The notes below the pieces were generated by a model. That model saw nothing but the letters and a program-made list of their open reading frames with translations. It made no database searches and was not told where the DNA came from. Both the position numbers and the translations under genes were made by a program. Of a DNA stretch of 41,677 bases, positions 1 through 10,138 are shown in pieces. Source of the DNA: a virus; the IMG/VR virus record IMGVR_UViG_3300044714_000031, positions 1-41,677 of that record; one strand, given 5' to 3'. Numbering within the stretch: position 1 is the stretch's first letter; the number at the start of each line of letters is the position of its first letter.

Positions 1-3000
1 GAGACGGAGTAACCGACGACACGGCGTCGATACAGTCAACCATCAACGCCTCGTGTTCCAGCGGCGGGGCGGTCAATCTTCCGCAAGGAAAGTTCCTGGT
101 CACCATGCCGCAGACAGGGCCACTCAGCATTGCTCCTGTCTTTACAATACCCGTGGGATGCCAGGGAACAGAGGGAGGTTTCTACCTCACGGGCATGGGC
201 AACGGGGTTGGCTCCAGCCAGCAGTTCAGCATACCTCCACAAACAGAGATTATCGTCAATCCCGGACTTAGTCCCAGCATGGGTCCGGTCTTCAACTTCG
301 GCCAGAACCAGTTCAACAACCACGTCACTGGAATTTATTTCTCCTGCTACAACCAGTGCATTTCGACTTACGGGACGGCGGGAGTGTGGATGGATCACAT
401 CTCGACGGCCATTCAGAATACCGGGCAAGGAATCCAGCACGGCGCCTCGTTCATGGCCGACAACGTGGGTATCGCCATCTACGACACGTTCTGGGTCGGC
501 TGCGATTACTGCAACCTCGATGGCTATGCGGGGAACACCACTCTTCCCGTGCTTCTATTCGCTGGCGTCACTCCACTTGTCGGCGGTCGCAACATCTCCG
601 GACTATGGCTATCGCGCGGCGGAATCTGGGAAAGCGGAAACATCCTGTACGACCAACGCGTCACCCAGAACGCCGCTCCGGGAAACTTCCACTTCATAGA
701 TCTGACGCTGGAGGAGCCTGGAAACAACTTGCCGCTCATGCAGGTCACCAATGAGGCTGCTTCCGGAGACTTGGATGGCGTGGTGATGGATCAGGTGAAC
801 ATGTCGGACAGTAGTTCCGCCCCCTCTTCGGCCATCCAACTTGATGCCAATTTTACATACAGCGACTTCGAGTTGAACAACGTCCAGATTGGTTTCTTCA
901 CTCCGGCCATTCTTCTTAACTCTGGAACCATGCTGGGATGCCAGATGAAGGGTTCGGCGTCGATGGCTCGAAACATTGTGAACGGATCGGGGCAACTGGT
1001 GGCCGGGTGCGTGGGAGCGAACAACTACGGACTCGACATGGTCAGTTCATCAAGCGACACCGGGCCAGCTAGTCTCCCCTACATAACCAACATGAACTAC
1101 GGGGCCGGATTCTTCGGCTCCAACAACACCTCGACGCCAATCAGGATGACGAGCAGCGGGAACAAGTACGCGACCTTCGGAATCAGTCCAGTTGGAGGGA
1201 TCGTGTACAGCGGTGGAAATGCCTCGGGCTACGATGTCGAACTCTATCGCCCATCCGTACAAACCTTGGGAATCCGCTTAGCTCAAACAGTGGCTCCTAC
1301 TGGACTGAGCAGCGCCCTGTCTTCCGGTGGCTCGCTAAATTCGGGAACCACTTACTTCTACGTTGTGGAAGCCAACATGGTGGCCTCAACCTGCTTGGCA
1401 GCCAACTCCACGGGAACCTCTACGGAAACATCAGCCACTCCTGGCAGCGGCAATCTGACGATCAATCTGAGTTGGACTCCCTCGCCTGGAACCCCGGCTG
1501 GATACTGCGTCTACCGAGGAACCTCTTCTGGAGGTGAGAACGTTTTCTTCTATGTGGCCGGGAACCTCACTGCGAACTTTAGTGATACCGGGACCACAGG
1601 AACGGCGGGAGGTCCCGCGCCGGTCAACGCTACTTTCCCGACCACTTCGCAGCACGTTTTCAATCAGACATCGCTGGGAGTGAACACATCGACGCCTGCG
1701 TATAACCTCGACGTGAATGGAAACGGGCACATCTTCACTTACGTGGACGTGAACGAAATAGCGACGCCAGCGAATCCACCGTCAGGACTGGAGAGATGGT
1801 ACGCCAACTTCTCGACTCATCAGTTAAGTTGCATAACGAGTTCGGGAAGCAGTTGCGCGCCGACTGGTGGCGGTGGGGGATTCACCGCTGGGCAAGACCT
1901 TAGTGGAACGAGCACCGCCCAGACTGTAATCGGCTTGGAGACCATACCGCTGCCGACACTGGCCGCGAGCACCGGATTCCTTTACGACAACGCAGGAACA
2001 TTAGCTCTAAGCACAAGCGCATCCAACCTGACTACCGGGACATTGCCGCACACGCAACTTCCGGCGCTACTTTCCGCTGACATCCCCAACAACACGGCGA
2101 ACACTACTGGCACAGCGGCGAATCTCTCTGGCACTCCAGCCCTGCCCAATGGGACGACAGCCACCACCCAAGCACATGCCGACAACAGCACCTTACTCGC
2201 CACCGACCAGTTCGTCTTGCAGAACGTGTTCACTAATCCCATGAGCGGGCTGGGCGACACCCTATACGGGGGCACCGCTGGAACCGCTACCCGCCTGCCC
2301 GGTCCCACGGCACCTAACGGAATCCCCCAAGTGTGGACCGATACCCCAGCGGGTGGTGTGTCGCAGGCAGAGGCTTGGGGTATACCTGGCGTGGCTGTGG
2401 ATGAACAGTCTGGGACCAGTTACCCCATACCTATCACGGACGATGTTTCACTCTTGACTGGATGTAACGGCTCCGCAACTTCATGGAGCGGTTTCACTCT
2501 CGCCAACAACTACAGCTTCGCCTTCCTGAACCAGTGTGCGGGACTAATCACTTACACGCCAGCCTCTGGAACGGTCAATGGCAACGCAACGCAAATCATC
2601 CCCAACAAGTGGTTCGGCTTCCACTACACCGACAACACCAGCACGTTCATGCCGGTGATGCCCACGATACTCGCGTTCCCCAATTGCACGGACACCGGAG
2701 GTAATCACCTTAACTTCACCGCCGCGACTGGGGCGCTCAGTTGTGGGAACACGAGCAGCGGGGGTGGCGGCGGGTCAAGCGTGTGGAGTTCCTTGACCGC
2801 GCCCACAACCAACCTGACCTTAGCGATGGCCGGTAACACTTCGATCTTCTCAACCACTACGGCCCTCGCGCAAATGTTTGCATGGAAGAACTCGACAGCG
2901 GCCACTGTCAGCGCTAGTCAAGGTTCTCCCATCCCAGCCATCTGCGGGCGCGCGTGGACCGGATCGGACGTTGAGGACTGCATGACCTTCAGCGAGCTGC

Positions 3001-3671
3001 CAGGGAATGGATCAAACGCGCCCATCACTTTCACTATCGGCCACACGGGAACAAGCACGGGGGCGGTCACATTGAACATCCCGCCACTGCTCACTTCTTC
3101 ATCCACTCTCGGTATCTCGTCCACAGGGAACATGAGCATAAACGCCGGGGGCGGAGGCAGCATCACCATGGCCTCGGCCAAGATATTCATCTCCCAGAAC
3201 AGCGGCCTGTTTGGAACCTACGGCGGAATAGCCACGGCGGGTAAGGGTCTGCTCTCGGAACTCTACAACACTGCGGCCACCAGTCAAACAGCTTCGATTG
3301 GTTCTACCACCATGATTACCAACGCCGCAAGCGATCAGAACTATCGCTTCTCTGCCTATGTGGGTCAACTGAATATCGGGACTAGCTGCACAGGAGCAGG
3401 CAGCATCGGCGTCAACCTGATCTACACCGACCCCGTGACCGGGAACTCCTACACAGTTGTCGTAGTACCACAAGTGAGTGGAGTAACTTCTCTCGCTACG
3501 ACAATCCCGTTGACCAACGTCACTCCGGCAGTCGGCAACACCGGCTCCTTCGTCTATCAGTTCCGCTCGAAAGCCTCGACGACCATCTCTTACTCAACGA
3601 CCTACGCAGCCGGAAGCGGTTGCTCTCCAGGGCAGGCTTACAACATCTACCCGGTGCTGGAGAGTCAATGA
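1..3671 (+). CDS. Tailspike/tail fibre with pectate-lyase-type beta-helix (5' partial)
   Basis: The frame is open from the first bases (codons from position 3), so the true start lies outside the window. The first visible residues read DGVTDDTASIQ, followed by a GGAVNLPQGKFLV-like stretch. This is the N-terminal signature of the pectate_lyase_3 / right-handed beta-helix tailspike family. A beta-helix of about 400 residues follows, then a fibronectin-III-like domain (SGTTYFYVVEA, GYCVYRGTSSGGEN), then a region with SLGVNTSTPAYNLDVNG, which resembles the segment before fibre-tip domains. Long Thr/Ser/Gly-rich fibre repeats complete the protein. Its likely role is receptor binding and perhaps polysaccharide cleavage; no catalytic residues could be assigned. 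It contains more cysteines than usual for a fibre. Its TGA overlaps the next ATG. Confidence 0.8.
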   Translation, partial: DGVTDDTASIQSTINASCSSGGAVNLPQGKFLVTMPQTGPLSIAPVFTIPVGCQGTEGGFYLTGMGNGVGSSQQFSIPPQTEIIVNPGLSPSMGPVFNFGQNQFNNHVTGIYFSCYNQCISTYGTAGVWMDHISTAIQNTGQGIQHGASFMADNVGIAIYDTFWVGCDYCNLDGYAGNTTLPVLLFAGVTPLVGGRNISGLWLSRGGIWESGNILYDQRVTQNAAPGNFHFIDLTLEEPGNNLPLMQVTNEAASGDLDGVVMDQVNMSDSSSAPSSAIQLDANFTYSDFELNNVQIGFFTPAILLNSGTMLGCQMKGSASMARNIVNGSGQLVAGCVGANNYGLDMVSSSSDTGPASLPYITNMNYGAGFFGSNNTSTPIRMTSSGNKYATFGISPVGGIVYSGGNASGYDVELYRPSVQTLGIRLAQTVAPTGLSSALSSGGSLNSGTTYFYVVEANMVASTCLAANSTGTSTETSATPGSGNLTINLSWTPSPGTPAGYCVYRGTSSGGENVFFYVAGNLTANFSDTGTTGTAGGPAPVNATFPTTSQHVFNQTSLGVNTSTPAYNLDVNGNGHIFTYVDVNEIATPANPPSGLERWYANFSTHQLSCITSSGSSCAPTGGGGGFTAGQDLSGTSTAQTVIGLETIPLPTLAASTGFLYDNAGTLALSTSASNLTTGTLPHTQLPALLSADIPNNTANTTGTAANLSGTPALPNGTTATTQAHADNSTLLATDQFVLQNVFTNPMSGLGDTLYGGTAGTATRLPGPTAPNGIPQVWTDTPAGGVSQAEAWGIPGVAVDEQSGTSYPIPITDDVSLLTGCNGSATSWSGFTLANNYSFAFLNQCAGLITYTPASGTVNGNATQIIPNKWFGFHYTDNTSTFMPVMPTILAFPNCTDTGGNHLNFTAATGALSCGNTSSGGGGGSSVWSSLTAPTTNLTLAMAGNTSIFSTTTALAQMFAWKNSTAATVSASQGSPIPAICGRAWTGSDVEDCMTFSELPGNGSNAPITFTIGHTGTSTGAVTLNIPPLLTSSSTLGISSTGNMSINAGGGGSITMASAKIFISQNSGLFGTYGGIATAGKGLLSELYNTAATSQTASIGSTTMITNAASDQNYRFSAYVGQLNIGTSCTGAGSIGVNLIYTDPVTGNSYTVVVVPQVSGVTSLATTIPLTNVTPAVGNTGSFVYQFRSKASTTISYSTTYAAGSGCSPGQAYNIYPVLESQ

Positions 3672-6600
3672 GTAAGGTACTACTCTTAGTCGTCTTGGTG
3701 GGAATCCTCGCGCCCATCTCGACTCTCGCGGCGAACTCCGTCTATCTCTCGCAAGCGGGCGGCGGAACCGGAACTTCCTGCGCGAGCACGCTGGCAGTTT
3801 CCTACTTCAACACATCGGGCAACTGGTCCGCGACCCCCACGGGTACGCAGATCGGCCCTGGCACGACCGTATTCCTCTGCGGCGCTTCCATCACGACGAA
3901 CCTGACCTTCCAGGGCAGCGGTTCTGCCGGAGGATCGGGCGTCTGCGGATTTGCGGCCACAGCGTGCACGCCCGTGACGCTTGACGGCTCGAATCTAACG
4001 GCGATGAGCGCCTTCATCGACCCGAATACTTCCTATCTGGTCATTCAGAACATTACGTGGGGCACGAGTTATGCGACGAACAGCTCAACGCAGGCAGTAA
4101 TTCAATCGAACGCCGGGTCATTCATAACCATCCAGGGCAACCACATGGATGTCATCAACTCCGCTCAACTAATCTTCATGGAGAACGGCGTACACGACAT
4201 CCTGATTCAAAACAACTACCTCCGAATCAGCACGGTCCCAAGCGATGGTTTCGACACAGACGGCATTGATGCCTCGGGTGCCTTCAACGTTCTCATTCAG
4301 GGCAACACCATAGCGATGAACACAGGCTCGGGTGATGCCAGCTGCGGCGGATGTCATAACGACCTTACCCAAGTCTGGTCCAGCCAGTGCGGATCGTTCA
4401 CGCAGTACACCTGCACGCATGATTGGACCTACCGCTACAACTACTTCATTCAGGAAAGCTCGCCGTCCGTCACCAACAACCTTTCGTGGATGATTATGGA
4501 GGAAATAAGCGCCGGTAATTGGAACGTCTACGGCAATGTATTCCAGTACATTTCTGGAGGCACCAGCGGCAATGGCGCTGTCTTCGACGGGAATTGCGGC
4601 ACTGGCAGCGGTAACCCCGGAGCTTGCGGTACAGGGACGCCTTCAGCGTTCAATATTTTCAACAATACGATGGTAGGCGAATCCGGCGCGGGAAACAATC
4701 TATTAAACCTAAGCGGAGTCGGCACTTTCACCCTCAAAAACAACATCGTTTATTCCACGACGCAAGGGAACTCTTGCACAGGCGGAGTCTGCACCACGGC
4801 CACGCGCGGATACAATCTTTGGTTCGGTCCGGCATCTCCTTCCTGCGTGGCTACGGAACTTTGCGGACATGATCCATTGTTCACAAATTATTCTGCCGGG
4901 GATTACAGCCTCCAATCCAGCTCTCCTGCGAAGCTACTAGGCACGAATCTCGGAACCAGCTACAACACCGCCCCCGTTGCGGAATCGACCTGGCCGAATC
5001 CAACTGTAGGAACCAGGGCGGCTAGCGGGAACTGGGATGCGGGAGCCTACGTAGCCAGCGCTGGGGGTTGCACTGGATCGGTGACCATTTCTCCCACGAC
5101 ACTCTCCCTGGGGACCATCTCGCAAGGGACCTTAAGCGGCTGGTCAACCATTAGCATCACTAATGGAACTACCTGCGTAGCGACTCCAACAAGTTACACC
5201 TTCACCGGAGCCAACCCTTCTGACTTCCTCGCGTACTCGGCCTACAACAATACGGGTGTATGGGCAGCCTCGACCGCTTGGACTCAGGGCCAGTTTATCG
5301 TGGATTCCAACGGCTGCATGGAAACAGCGACGACACCAGGGACTGGAGGATCTACCGTTCCAGCTTGGTCGAGTCCTACCTGCATACCGGGGCCAGTGAC
5401 GGCGGACGGCGGCACGGTCAAATGGAACTCTATTGGCACCTACCCGAACGGCTGCGGGGCCACGATAGCGATAGGAGTGTCCTGCAATGCCGTGGTGGCT
5501 TTCAAGCCTACAACTTCCGGATCTGAGTCAGCCACCTTGAACTTCAACTACGCGGGCGGGGGCACATCTCCTGCGACTATCAGCGTCTCTGGCACAGGCA
5601 GCACTGCATTCGTCTCACCCAATCTTCCGGTAGCTCCAGTACAAGTGAACCTGCCACTCAAAATCATCTCCACTCCGGTGACACCATATCTTGCGTCACT
5701 GAACCAGTCACTACTGGCCCCGTCTACGACCTACACAGTGTGCGCCTCGGGATGCAGTTACACGGATGCGAACCTACAGGCGGCTCTTACTCAAGGATTC
5801 TCCGACTGTCAGACGAACAACTCGCTGGTGCAATTGTTCAACACTGAGACAGTCACCTTAAACATATCCCTCGGCGGTCTGAATATCGGAAACGGGACAA
5901 ACGGCTGCGCTGCGGGAAAGTATCTGCGCTTCGAGACTAATCATCCCGAACTGCTTCCTGCTGATGGGGTGCGCGTCAACCATTCCTACTGTAGCGCGAT
6001 GCCGCAGATCGTGGTGGGAACCTCGACTGGTTACGCGGTTCAGCTTGGTCACAACATGTCGGGCTTCGAGATGCGGGGCATCTGCTTCAGCAACGCGAAT
6101 ACCTACGTCACGCAGACGCAACAGACTTTCCGCTGTTCAGATGAATTGGTCACGGCAACAGCTTCAATCCCCAAGAACGTCATCATAGATCAGAGCGTCT
6201 TTTGGGCCGGTGGTCCTACCGGAAACCTCTCGCACACCGCGATTCTCGCAGAATGCAACAACATGGCGATCATCAACAGCGATATCGAGAATTATCAGTA
6301 CACCACGAACGACAACCAAGCTATCAACATGTTTTGCTCAAATGGGCCTGGCCTAGTCTCGAACAACACCCTTTCGGCCACGACCGAAAACACCATGATA
6401 GGGGGCCTTGGCTGCGCCATAACAGACGGCGGATTGTCGGGTAATCCCTTTCCCAATCCGGCGAATTGGACATTCGCCTCGAACTATATTTACAAGCCTC
6501 TACGCTGGAGGGTGCTGACTTGCGGTGCGGTAACGGGCAACTGCGGCGCCGGATTCTCGTTCGTGACCCTGACTCCCCAGCCCACCACATCCGCCTGCAC

Positions 6601-8080
6601 GGGAAGCCAGTGTCAGGTGAATGTCTCGTTCTTCGCCGCAAGCCAGCGGCCCGATATGCACCCGTACGACAATGCGTTAATCGCCAACTGCGCGAACACC
6701 CTGTTCAACGGTACTTTCCCGGTTTTGGCTAGCCCGTTGCCCACGAACTCAGTGAACCCGTTTACCTTCTCGGTCATCAACACAGCCCTCAACTCAACGA
6801 ACGCTCCGAACGGAACAACCACCACGGGCTGCACGATTTCAGGATTCTACGATCCCCAATGGGTGCCACCTGGAGACGGCGCTTTCAACTACACGGTCAA
6901 GGACTGCGTCGAGCAAAAGCAGGGCGTAAACGTTCTCTATATCGGCAACTGGATTGGACCGTGCTGGCAGGGCGGGCAATCCGAGATGCTGATTTTTCAA
7001 GAGGGCAATCCAGTACTTGCCACCACGAACTATGCGCCTTGGGACGCCACTGGGAACATTCGGATAACTACAAACACTTGGGACGACGCGGACATCAACG
7101 GCTACGGCCTGGAGATGTGGACCGCCTTCAACCCTGTCGTCAACGGTAGTGGCGTCGGCAGTTCCCTGGGAACCAATGGTCCTATCGAAGCAGACAACAA
7201 CATGGTGTACGCGCTAGGGCCTGAGTTCACCTTCTACGAGGAATGGCTAAGTCACAGCGGCACGGCCACGCCTCTTGCCAACGGCCAGTTGCAAGACTTG
7301 TTCGTGAATCACAACGACATTTTCCAGGCTTCGGTGAACACCGCTCTTTCCACCTTTGACCTAGTTCAGTTCGCATCTCCCAACAACTTGCAGCCAGGGC
7401 AGACGCCGTTTCTAAGGGCAGCCGCCGACAACAACATCATCGACTTTGGGCAAGTCGCCAACGGTTCGGTAGCTTTCCCCTATGGTAGCCAGAAGTGTGA
7501 GATTAACAGCGGTCTCGCGGTGCCTTGCTGGGCACCAGCAGAATGGGCGGCGAACATTCCGATTGGTACTATAGCTGGAAGCACCGCGCCCTACGGCTGC
7601 ACTACCGCTAACTCTGTAGCCACCTTCCAACCGAACGCAGGACCTGCTGGAGTGGGGAGCACTTGGTGTCCGACCGCTAATCTCTCGGCTATCGGCCTCG
7701 CCAACACTACGATCAACACGGCCAGCTCGCCCATCTCACCGGGGATCGTAACGGTGACACCGGCCTCCATGGCCAACATCACGGCCCCGGGGCTTTTGTT
7801 CGTGGGCAGCGCTACGAACGCGGAGTACGTGCCGGTCATATCCACTACAGGGACTACCTTCACAGCCCTGTTTCAGAACGCGCATACATCACAAATCACC
7901 ACAGTATTCGGCACCACTCCTCCAGTTGGCTCCATTGCCCACCTTAATGGGACTGATGGCTTGGACGTGGGCGCGAACGCTGCGGCGGTGGCCTTGATGA
8001 CTAGTTGGGTGCCATCCGGAGTGCCTCCGACCATCTCGCATTTAGCTCCTGCGCCAGCGATATTCGCGGAGACGAAATGA
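3668..8080 (+). CDS. Giant exported beta-helix protein with anchor-type and carbohydrate-binding-like domains
   Basis: The product has about 1470 residues. I chose ATG 3668 because it forms an ATGA overlap with the previous stop and gives a clean signal peptide, MSKVLLLVVLVGILAPISTLA, with cleavage before ANSVYL. Residues 25-460 are a right-handed beta-helix with repeated LIQNN/ILIQGN turns. Residues about 475-680 form an Ig-like (ASH/choice-of-anchor D style) domain, SVTISPTTLSLGTISQG, interrupted by a WAASTAWTQGQFIVDSNG module of the kind seen in phage carbohydrate-binding segments. A second beta-helix fills the C-terminal half. The many cysteines suit an oxidising compartment. It sits where a second tail fibre would, but a cleavable signal is odd for a virion protein, so it could be a surface protein of the infected cell. 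Confidence 0.7.
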   Translation: MSKVLLLVVLVGILAPISTLAANSVYLSQAGGGTGTSCASTLAVSYFNTSGNWSATPTGTQIGPGTTVFLCGASITTNLTFQGSGSAGGSGVCGFAATACTPVTLDGSNLTAMSAFIDPNTSYLVIQNITWGTSYATNSSTQAVIQSNAGSFITIQGNHMDVINSAQLIFMENGVHDILIQNNYLRISTVPSDGFDTDGIDASGAFNVLIQGNTIAMNTGSGDASCGGCHNDLTQVWSSQCGSFTQYTCTHDWTYRYNYFIQESSPSVTNNLSWMIMEEISAGNWNVYGNVFQYISGGTSGNGAVFDGNCGTGSGNPGACGTGTPSAFNIFNNTMVGESGAGNNLLNLSGVGTFTLKNNIVYSTTQGNSCTGGVCTTATRGYNLWFGPASPSCVATELCGHDPLFTNYSAGDYSLQSSSPAKLLGTNLGTSYNTAPVAESTWPNPTVGTRAASGNWDAGAYVASAGGCTGSVTISPTTLSLGTISQGTLSGWSTISITNGTTCVATPTSYTFTGANPSDFLAYSAYNNTGVWAASTAWTQGQFIVDSNGCMETATTPGTGGSTVPAWSSPTCIPGPVTADGGTVKWNSIGTYPNGCGATIAIGVSCNAVVAFKPTTSGSESATLNFNYAGGGTSPATISVSGTGSTAFVSPNLPVAPVQVNLPLKIISTPVTPYLASLNQSLLAPSTTYTVCASGCSYTDANLQAALTQGFSDCQTNNSLVQLFNTETVTLNISLGGLNIGNGTNGCAAGKYLRFETNHPELLPADGVRVNHSYCSAMPQIVVGTSTGYAVQLGHNMSGFEMRGICFSNANTYVTQTQQTFRCSDELVTATASIPKNVIIDQSVFWAGGPTGNLSHTAILAECNNMAIINSDIENYQYTTNDNQAINMFCSNGPGLVSNNTLSATTENTMIGGLGCAITDGGLSGNPFPNPANWTFASNYIYKPLRWRVLTCGAVTGNCGAGFSFVTLTPQPTTSACTGSQCQVNVSFFAASQRPDMHPYDNALIANCANTLFNGTFPVLASPLPTNSVNPFTFSVINTALNSTNAPNGTTTTGCTISGFYDPQWVPPGDGAFNYTVKDCVEQKQGVNVLYIGNWIGPCWQGGQSEMLIFQEGNPVLATTNYAPWDATGNIRITTNTWDDADINGYGLEMWTAFNPVVNGSGVGSSLGTNGPIEADNNMVYALGPEFTFYEEWLSHSGTATPLANGQLQDLFVNHNDIFQASVNTALSTFDLVQFASPNNLQPGQTPFLRAAADNNIIDFGQVANGSVAFPYGSQKCEINSGLAVPCWAPAEWAANIPIGTIAGSTAPYGCTTANSVATFQPNAGPAGVGSTWCPTANLSAIGLANTTINTASSPISPGIVTVTPASMANITAPGLLFVGSATNAEYVPVISTTGTTFTALFQNAHTSQITTVFGTTPPVGSIAHLNGTDGLDVGANAAAVALMTSWVPSGVPPTISHLAPAPAIFAETK

Positions 8081-8262
8081 ACGAATGGGCCTGCGAGTTT
8101 CCGCCATGCAGCCGGGTGGCGTCTAGGAGGATAGGTGGTCGCAATTACTGCCGTAGCCATTTCTTTGTTGTTAAGAAACTACGTGAAAATGCGGTGGACG
8201 GTGTTTTTGGAAGGCCCAACCCCGAAGTTATTTGCTTGCTGATGAAGTGGAGGGAAAAATGA
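8077..8262 (+). CDS. Small zinc-binding protein
   Basis: A 61-residue protein whose ATG overlaps the previous stop (ATGA) and whose stop overlaps the next ATG in the same way. It reads MNEWACEFPPCSRVASRR, then YCRSHF, a Cys/Cys/Cys/His pattern that could bind one zinc ion. The rest is basic and helical. It has no signal peptide, unlike the exported genes on both sides. Its function is unknown. Confidence 0.6.
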   Translation: MNEWACEFPPCSRVASRRIGGRNYCRSHFFVVKKLRENAVDGVFGRPNPEVICLLMKWREK

Positions 8263-8648
8263 AAAAGATATTCGCAGTAACGATGTTGGTATTGGCACTC
8301 GCGGGCTGCTCGTCATCCCCGCAAAAGTCGCTTAGCCTCAAGGCCACTGCGCACTCAGTCACGCTCGCATGGACCCAAGGGACAGTCGCTTCCGGTTCAC
8401 CAGCAATTACTGGGAACAACGTCTATCGCGGGACCACGAGCGGAGCAGAAACCATGCTTATCTCACTCACCAGTCCCGCAGCCACTTATGTCGATGGCAC
8501 GGTCGCTGCTGGCACGACTTACTTCTACGAGGTAACCGCCGTTAACTCAGTAGGAGAGTCAGCGAAGTCCAATGAAGCCTCCGCTACTGTCCCGGTAGCT
8601 ACAACCGCACCGAATCCTCCAACGGGACTAACCGGCACAGCGCAATGA
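8259..8648 (+). CDS. Lipoprotein with one fibronectin-III domain
   Basis: A 129-residue protein that starts at ATG 8259 behind GGAGGG. The N-terminus MKKIFAVTMLVLALAGCSSS is a lipoprotein signal with lipobox LAGC, so the mature protein should be lipid-anchored. Residues about 30-115 form a fibronectin-III domain of the surface type (HSVTLAWTQGT, NNVYRGTTSG, GTTYFYEVTAVNSVGES). A Pro-rich tail ends the protein. It is coupled by ATGA overlaps to the genes on both sides. An infected-cell surface adhesin or exclusion factor is possible; no function is shown. Confidence 0.7.
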   Translation: MKKIFAVTMLVLALAGCSSSPQKSLSLKATAHSVTLAWTQGTVASGSPAITGNNVYRGTTSGAETMLISLTSPAATYVDGTVAAGTTYFYEVTAVNSVGESAKSNEASATVPVATTAPNPPTGLTGTAQ

Positions 8649-9298
8649 GAATACTAGCGCTTCTGTTCCTGCTTCTCATGCCACCGGTGACGACCTACAA
8701 CTATGTTCTCAAGGCACAAGACTCTAAGGGGAACCCGCTGACAGCTATGACGTTTGCCTACACGGTGGGCGGTGCTGCTCCCGCCGCGCAGACCTTCAGG
8801 CTGTTCGACACCTCGCCATGTCCACCGATGTCAGGCGTGCCGTACTGCGCCTGGCCTAATACGACCGTGACCTCGGACTCTTCGTGGTTGATGGTGTCTC
8901 CCGCGAGCGGTACTACAGCTTTCACCGTGACCGTAACCGTTAACCCTGCATCACTCAATACGACTCAGACAGGGCACGTCATCGCAACTCAGCCTTTATT
9001 CTCAACTCCAACTCTATCTATCCCGGTAACTGTGACTGTTACCGGCGCTGCTCATTCGGTTTCTCTTACGTGGACGGCTGGGGCGGTGGACGCAACTCAT
9101 CCGGCAGCTACCAGCTACAACATTCTTAAATCTACCGGCTTCCCTGGAACTTTCGCGCAGTTCGCAACAAGCACCAGCACTAGCTTCAAAGACTCGACTG
9201 TTTCAGCCGGACAGAATGTTTGCTACCAAGTCGAAGCAGTAGCGGGAGGAAACTCGTCCGCTCCAGCACTGCCTACGATTTGCTTCACCGTCCCTTAA
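8645..9298 (+). CDS. Exported BACON-like plus fibronectin-III protein
   Basis: A 217-residue protein. The N-terminus MRILALLFLLLMPPVTTYN is a hydrophobic signal or anchor, without a lipobox. Residues about 75-135 (SSWLMVSPASGTTAF followed by TVTVNPASLNTTQTG) match the BACON/Ig-like pattern WLxVSPxSG...VxVNPxxL. Residues 138-217 form a fibronectin-III domain (HSVSLTWTAG, SYNILKSTGFPG, CYQVEAVAGG) closely similar to the one in the preceding lipoprotein. It overlaps that gene by ATGA. It is probably presented outside the cytoplasm or carried on the virion; this is inference from the domains. Confidence 0.7.
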   Translation: MRILALLFLLLMPPVTTYNYVLKAQDSKGNPLTAMTFAYTVGGAAPAAQTFRLFDTSPCPPMSGVPYCAWPNTTVTSDSSWLMVSPASGTTAFTVTVTVNPASLNTTQTGHVIATQPLFSTPTLSIPVTVTVTGAAHSVSLTWTAGAVDATHPAATSYNILKSTGFPGTFAQFATSTSTSFKDSTVSAGQNVCYQVEAVAGGNSSAPALPTICFTVP

Positions 9299-9308
9299 AA
9301 GGAGCCAC

Positions 9309-9623
9309 ATGAACCCCAACCCGCTTGCTGCAATTTATGATTTCGTAGTAGCTCATCCTATCGTGACCTTGACTATGTATATGTGCTTCAACGCGTTTGT
9401 GGGTTCTCTCAAGGCTCCCAGCTCAACAAGCGGTCAGTTTTACATTTCCTTATTTGCCGTGCTCAATGCTCTCGCCGCCAACTTTGGCCGCATGTTCCCC
9501 AAGGTCGAATCATCTCCTAACTTTGAACCAGCCGTTAACTTGCAGCAGAAGATGGCGGGACAACTTCAGACTCCCGTTAAGGTACCTCCAACAGTGGAGG
9601 ACCTTAAGGCAGGAACTCCATGA
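9309..9623 (+). CDS. Small membrane protein, holin candidate
   Basis: A 104-residue protein with a good ribosome site (AAAAGGAG) before ATG 9309. Two hydrophobic segments are visible at about residues 14-34 (VVAHPIVTLTMYMCFNAFVG) and 44-62 (FYISLFAVLNALAANFGRMF), followed by a hydrophilic C-terminus with a Pro/Val stretch. It begins the block that ends in the endolysin, so holin or antiholin is the natural guess from size, topology and position. No holin family motif was recognised. Confidence 0.6.
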   Translation: MNPNPLAAIYDFVVAHPIVTLTMYMCFNAFVGSLKAPSSTSGQFYISLFAVLNALAANFGRMFPKVESSPNFEPAVNLQQKMAGQLQTPVKVPPTVEDLKAGTP

Positions 9624-9943
9624 TCCAAGGCCCGTCTCTTCAGTTGCCCTGGTGGGATTCCCAACTCTTTGGTTCGGCGGTGATCGGTCTGGTTGTCGCC
9701 GCCAGCCACTGGCTCACCAACCGCAAGCAGAACACTATTAAGTCCGTGGTGGATGACACGCACACTCTGGTCAACAGCCAGATGGGGACACAGCTCAAGG
9801 TGAACGTGGCTAGTGCGCTAGCTCTGTACGAACTGACCAAAAAGCCTGAGCACTTGCAGCTACTCAATGACGCGAAGCAAGCGCTCGACTACCACAACCA
9901 AAAACAGGCTCTAGTTGATTCAGGTAAAGGAGAATCGCAATGA
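9620..9943 (+). CDS. Membrane-anchored small protein of the lysis block
   Basis: A 107-residue protein coupled by ATGA to the gene before it. One membrane segment lies at about residues 16-32 (LFGSAVIGLVVAASHWL), followed by a basic stop and a cytoplasmic or periplasmic helical domain with heptad-like Leu/Ala/Val spacing. The N-out or N-in topology is unclear. Position suggests a holin partner or inner-membrane spanin-like part; this is inference. Confidence 0.6.
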   Translation: MIQGPSLQLPWWDSQLFGSAVIGLVVAASHWLTNRKQNTIKSVVDDTHTLVNSQMGTQLKVNVASALALYELTKKPEHLQLLNDAKQALDYHNQKQALVDSGKGESQ

Positions 9944-10131
9944 TTGGAATGCTTATTACTTTGTTGGTCCTGTGCCTAGTGTTCGGTCTGATCTGGTACC
10001 TCATAGGCATTCTGCCCATCGCGCAGCCGTTCAAGAACGTAATCATCATCATCATGGTGATCATTGCGATTGTCGTGCTGCTTTCGTTCGTGCCGGGGAT
10101 GCCCTGGGGACACTACAACTGGAATCGGTGA
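9940..10131 (+). CDS. Two-helix 63-residue membrane protein, holin-like
   Basis: ATG 9940 overlaps the previous stop (ATGA) and is preceded by AAAGGAGAATCGCA. The protein is almost entirely two hydrophobic helices, residues 3-26 and 33-54, separated by PIAQPFK, with a short GHYNWNR tail. It resembles the small two-helix membrane proteins found in many phage and proteobacterial genomes (Thivi_2564-like pattern). It lies directly upstream of the endolysin and is the best class-II-holin-like candidate in the block. Confidence 0.65.
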   Translation: MIGMLITLLVLCLVFGLIWYLIGILPIAQPFKNVIIIIMVIIAIVVLLSFVPGMPWGHYNWNR

Positions 10132-10138
10132 GTTCGAC

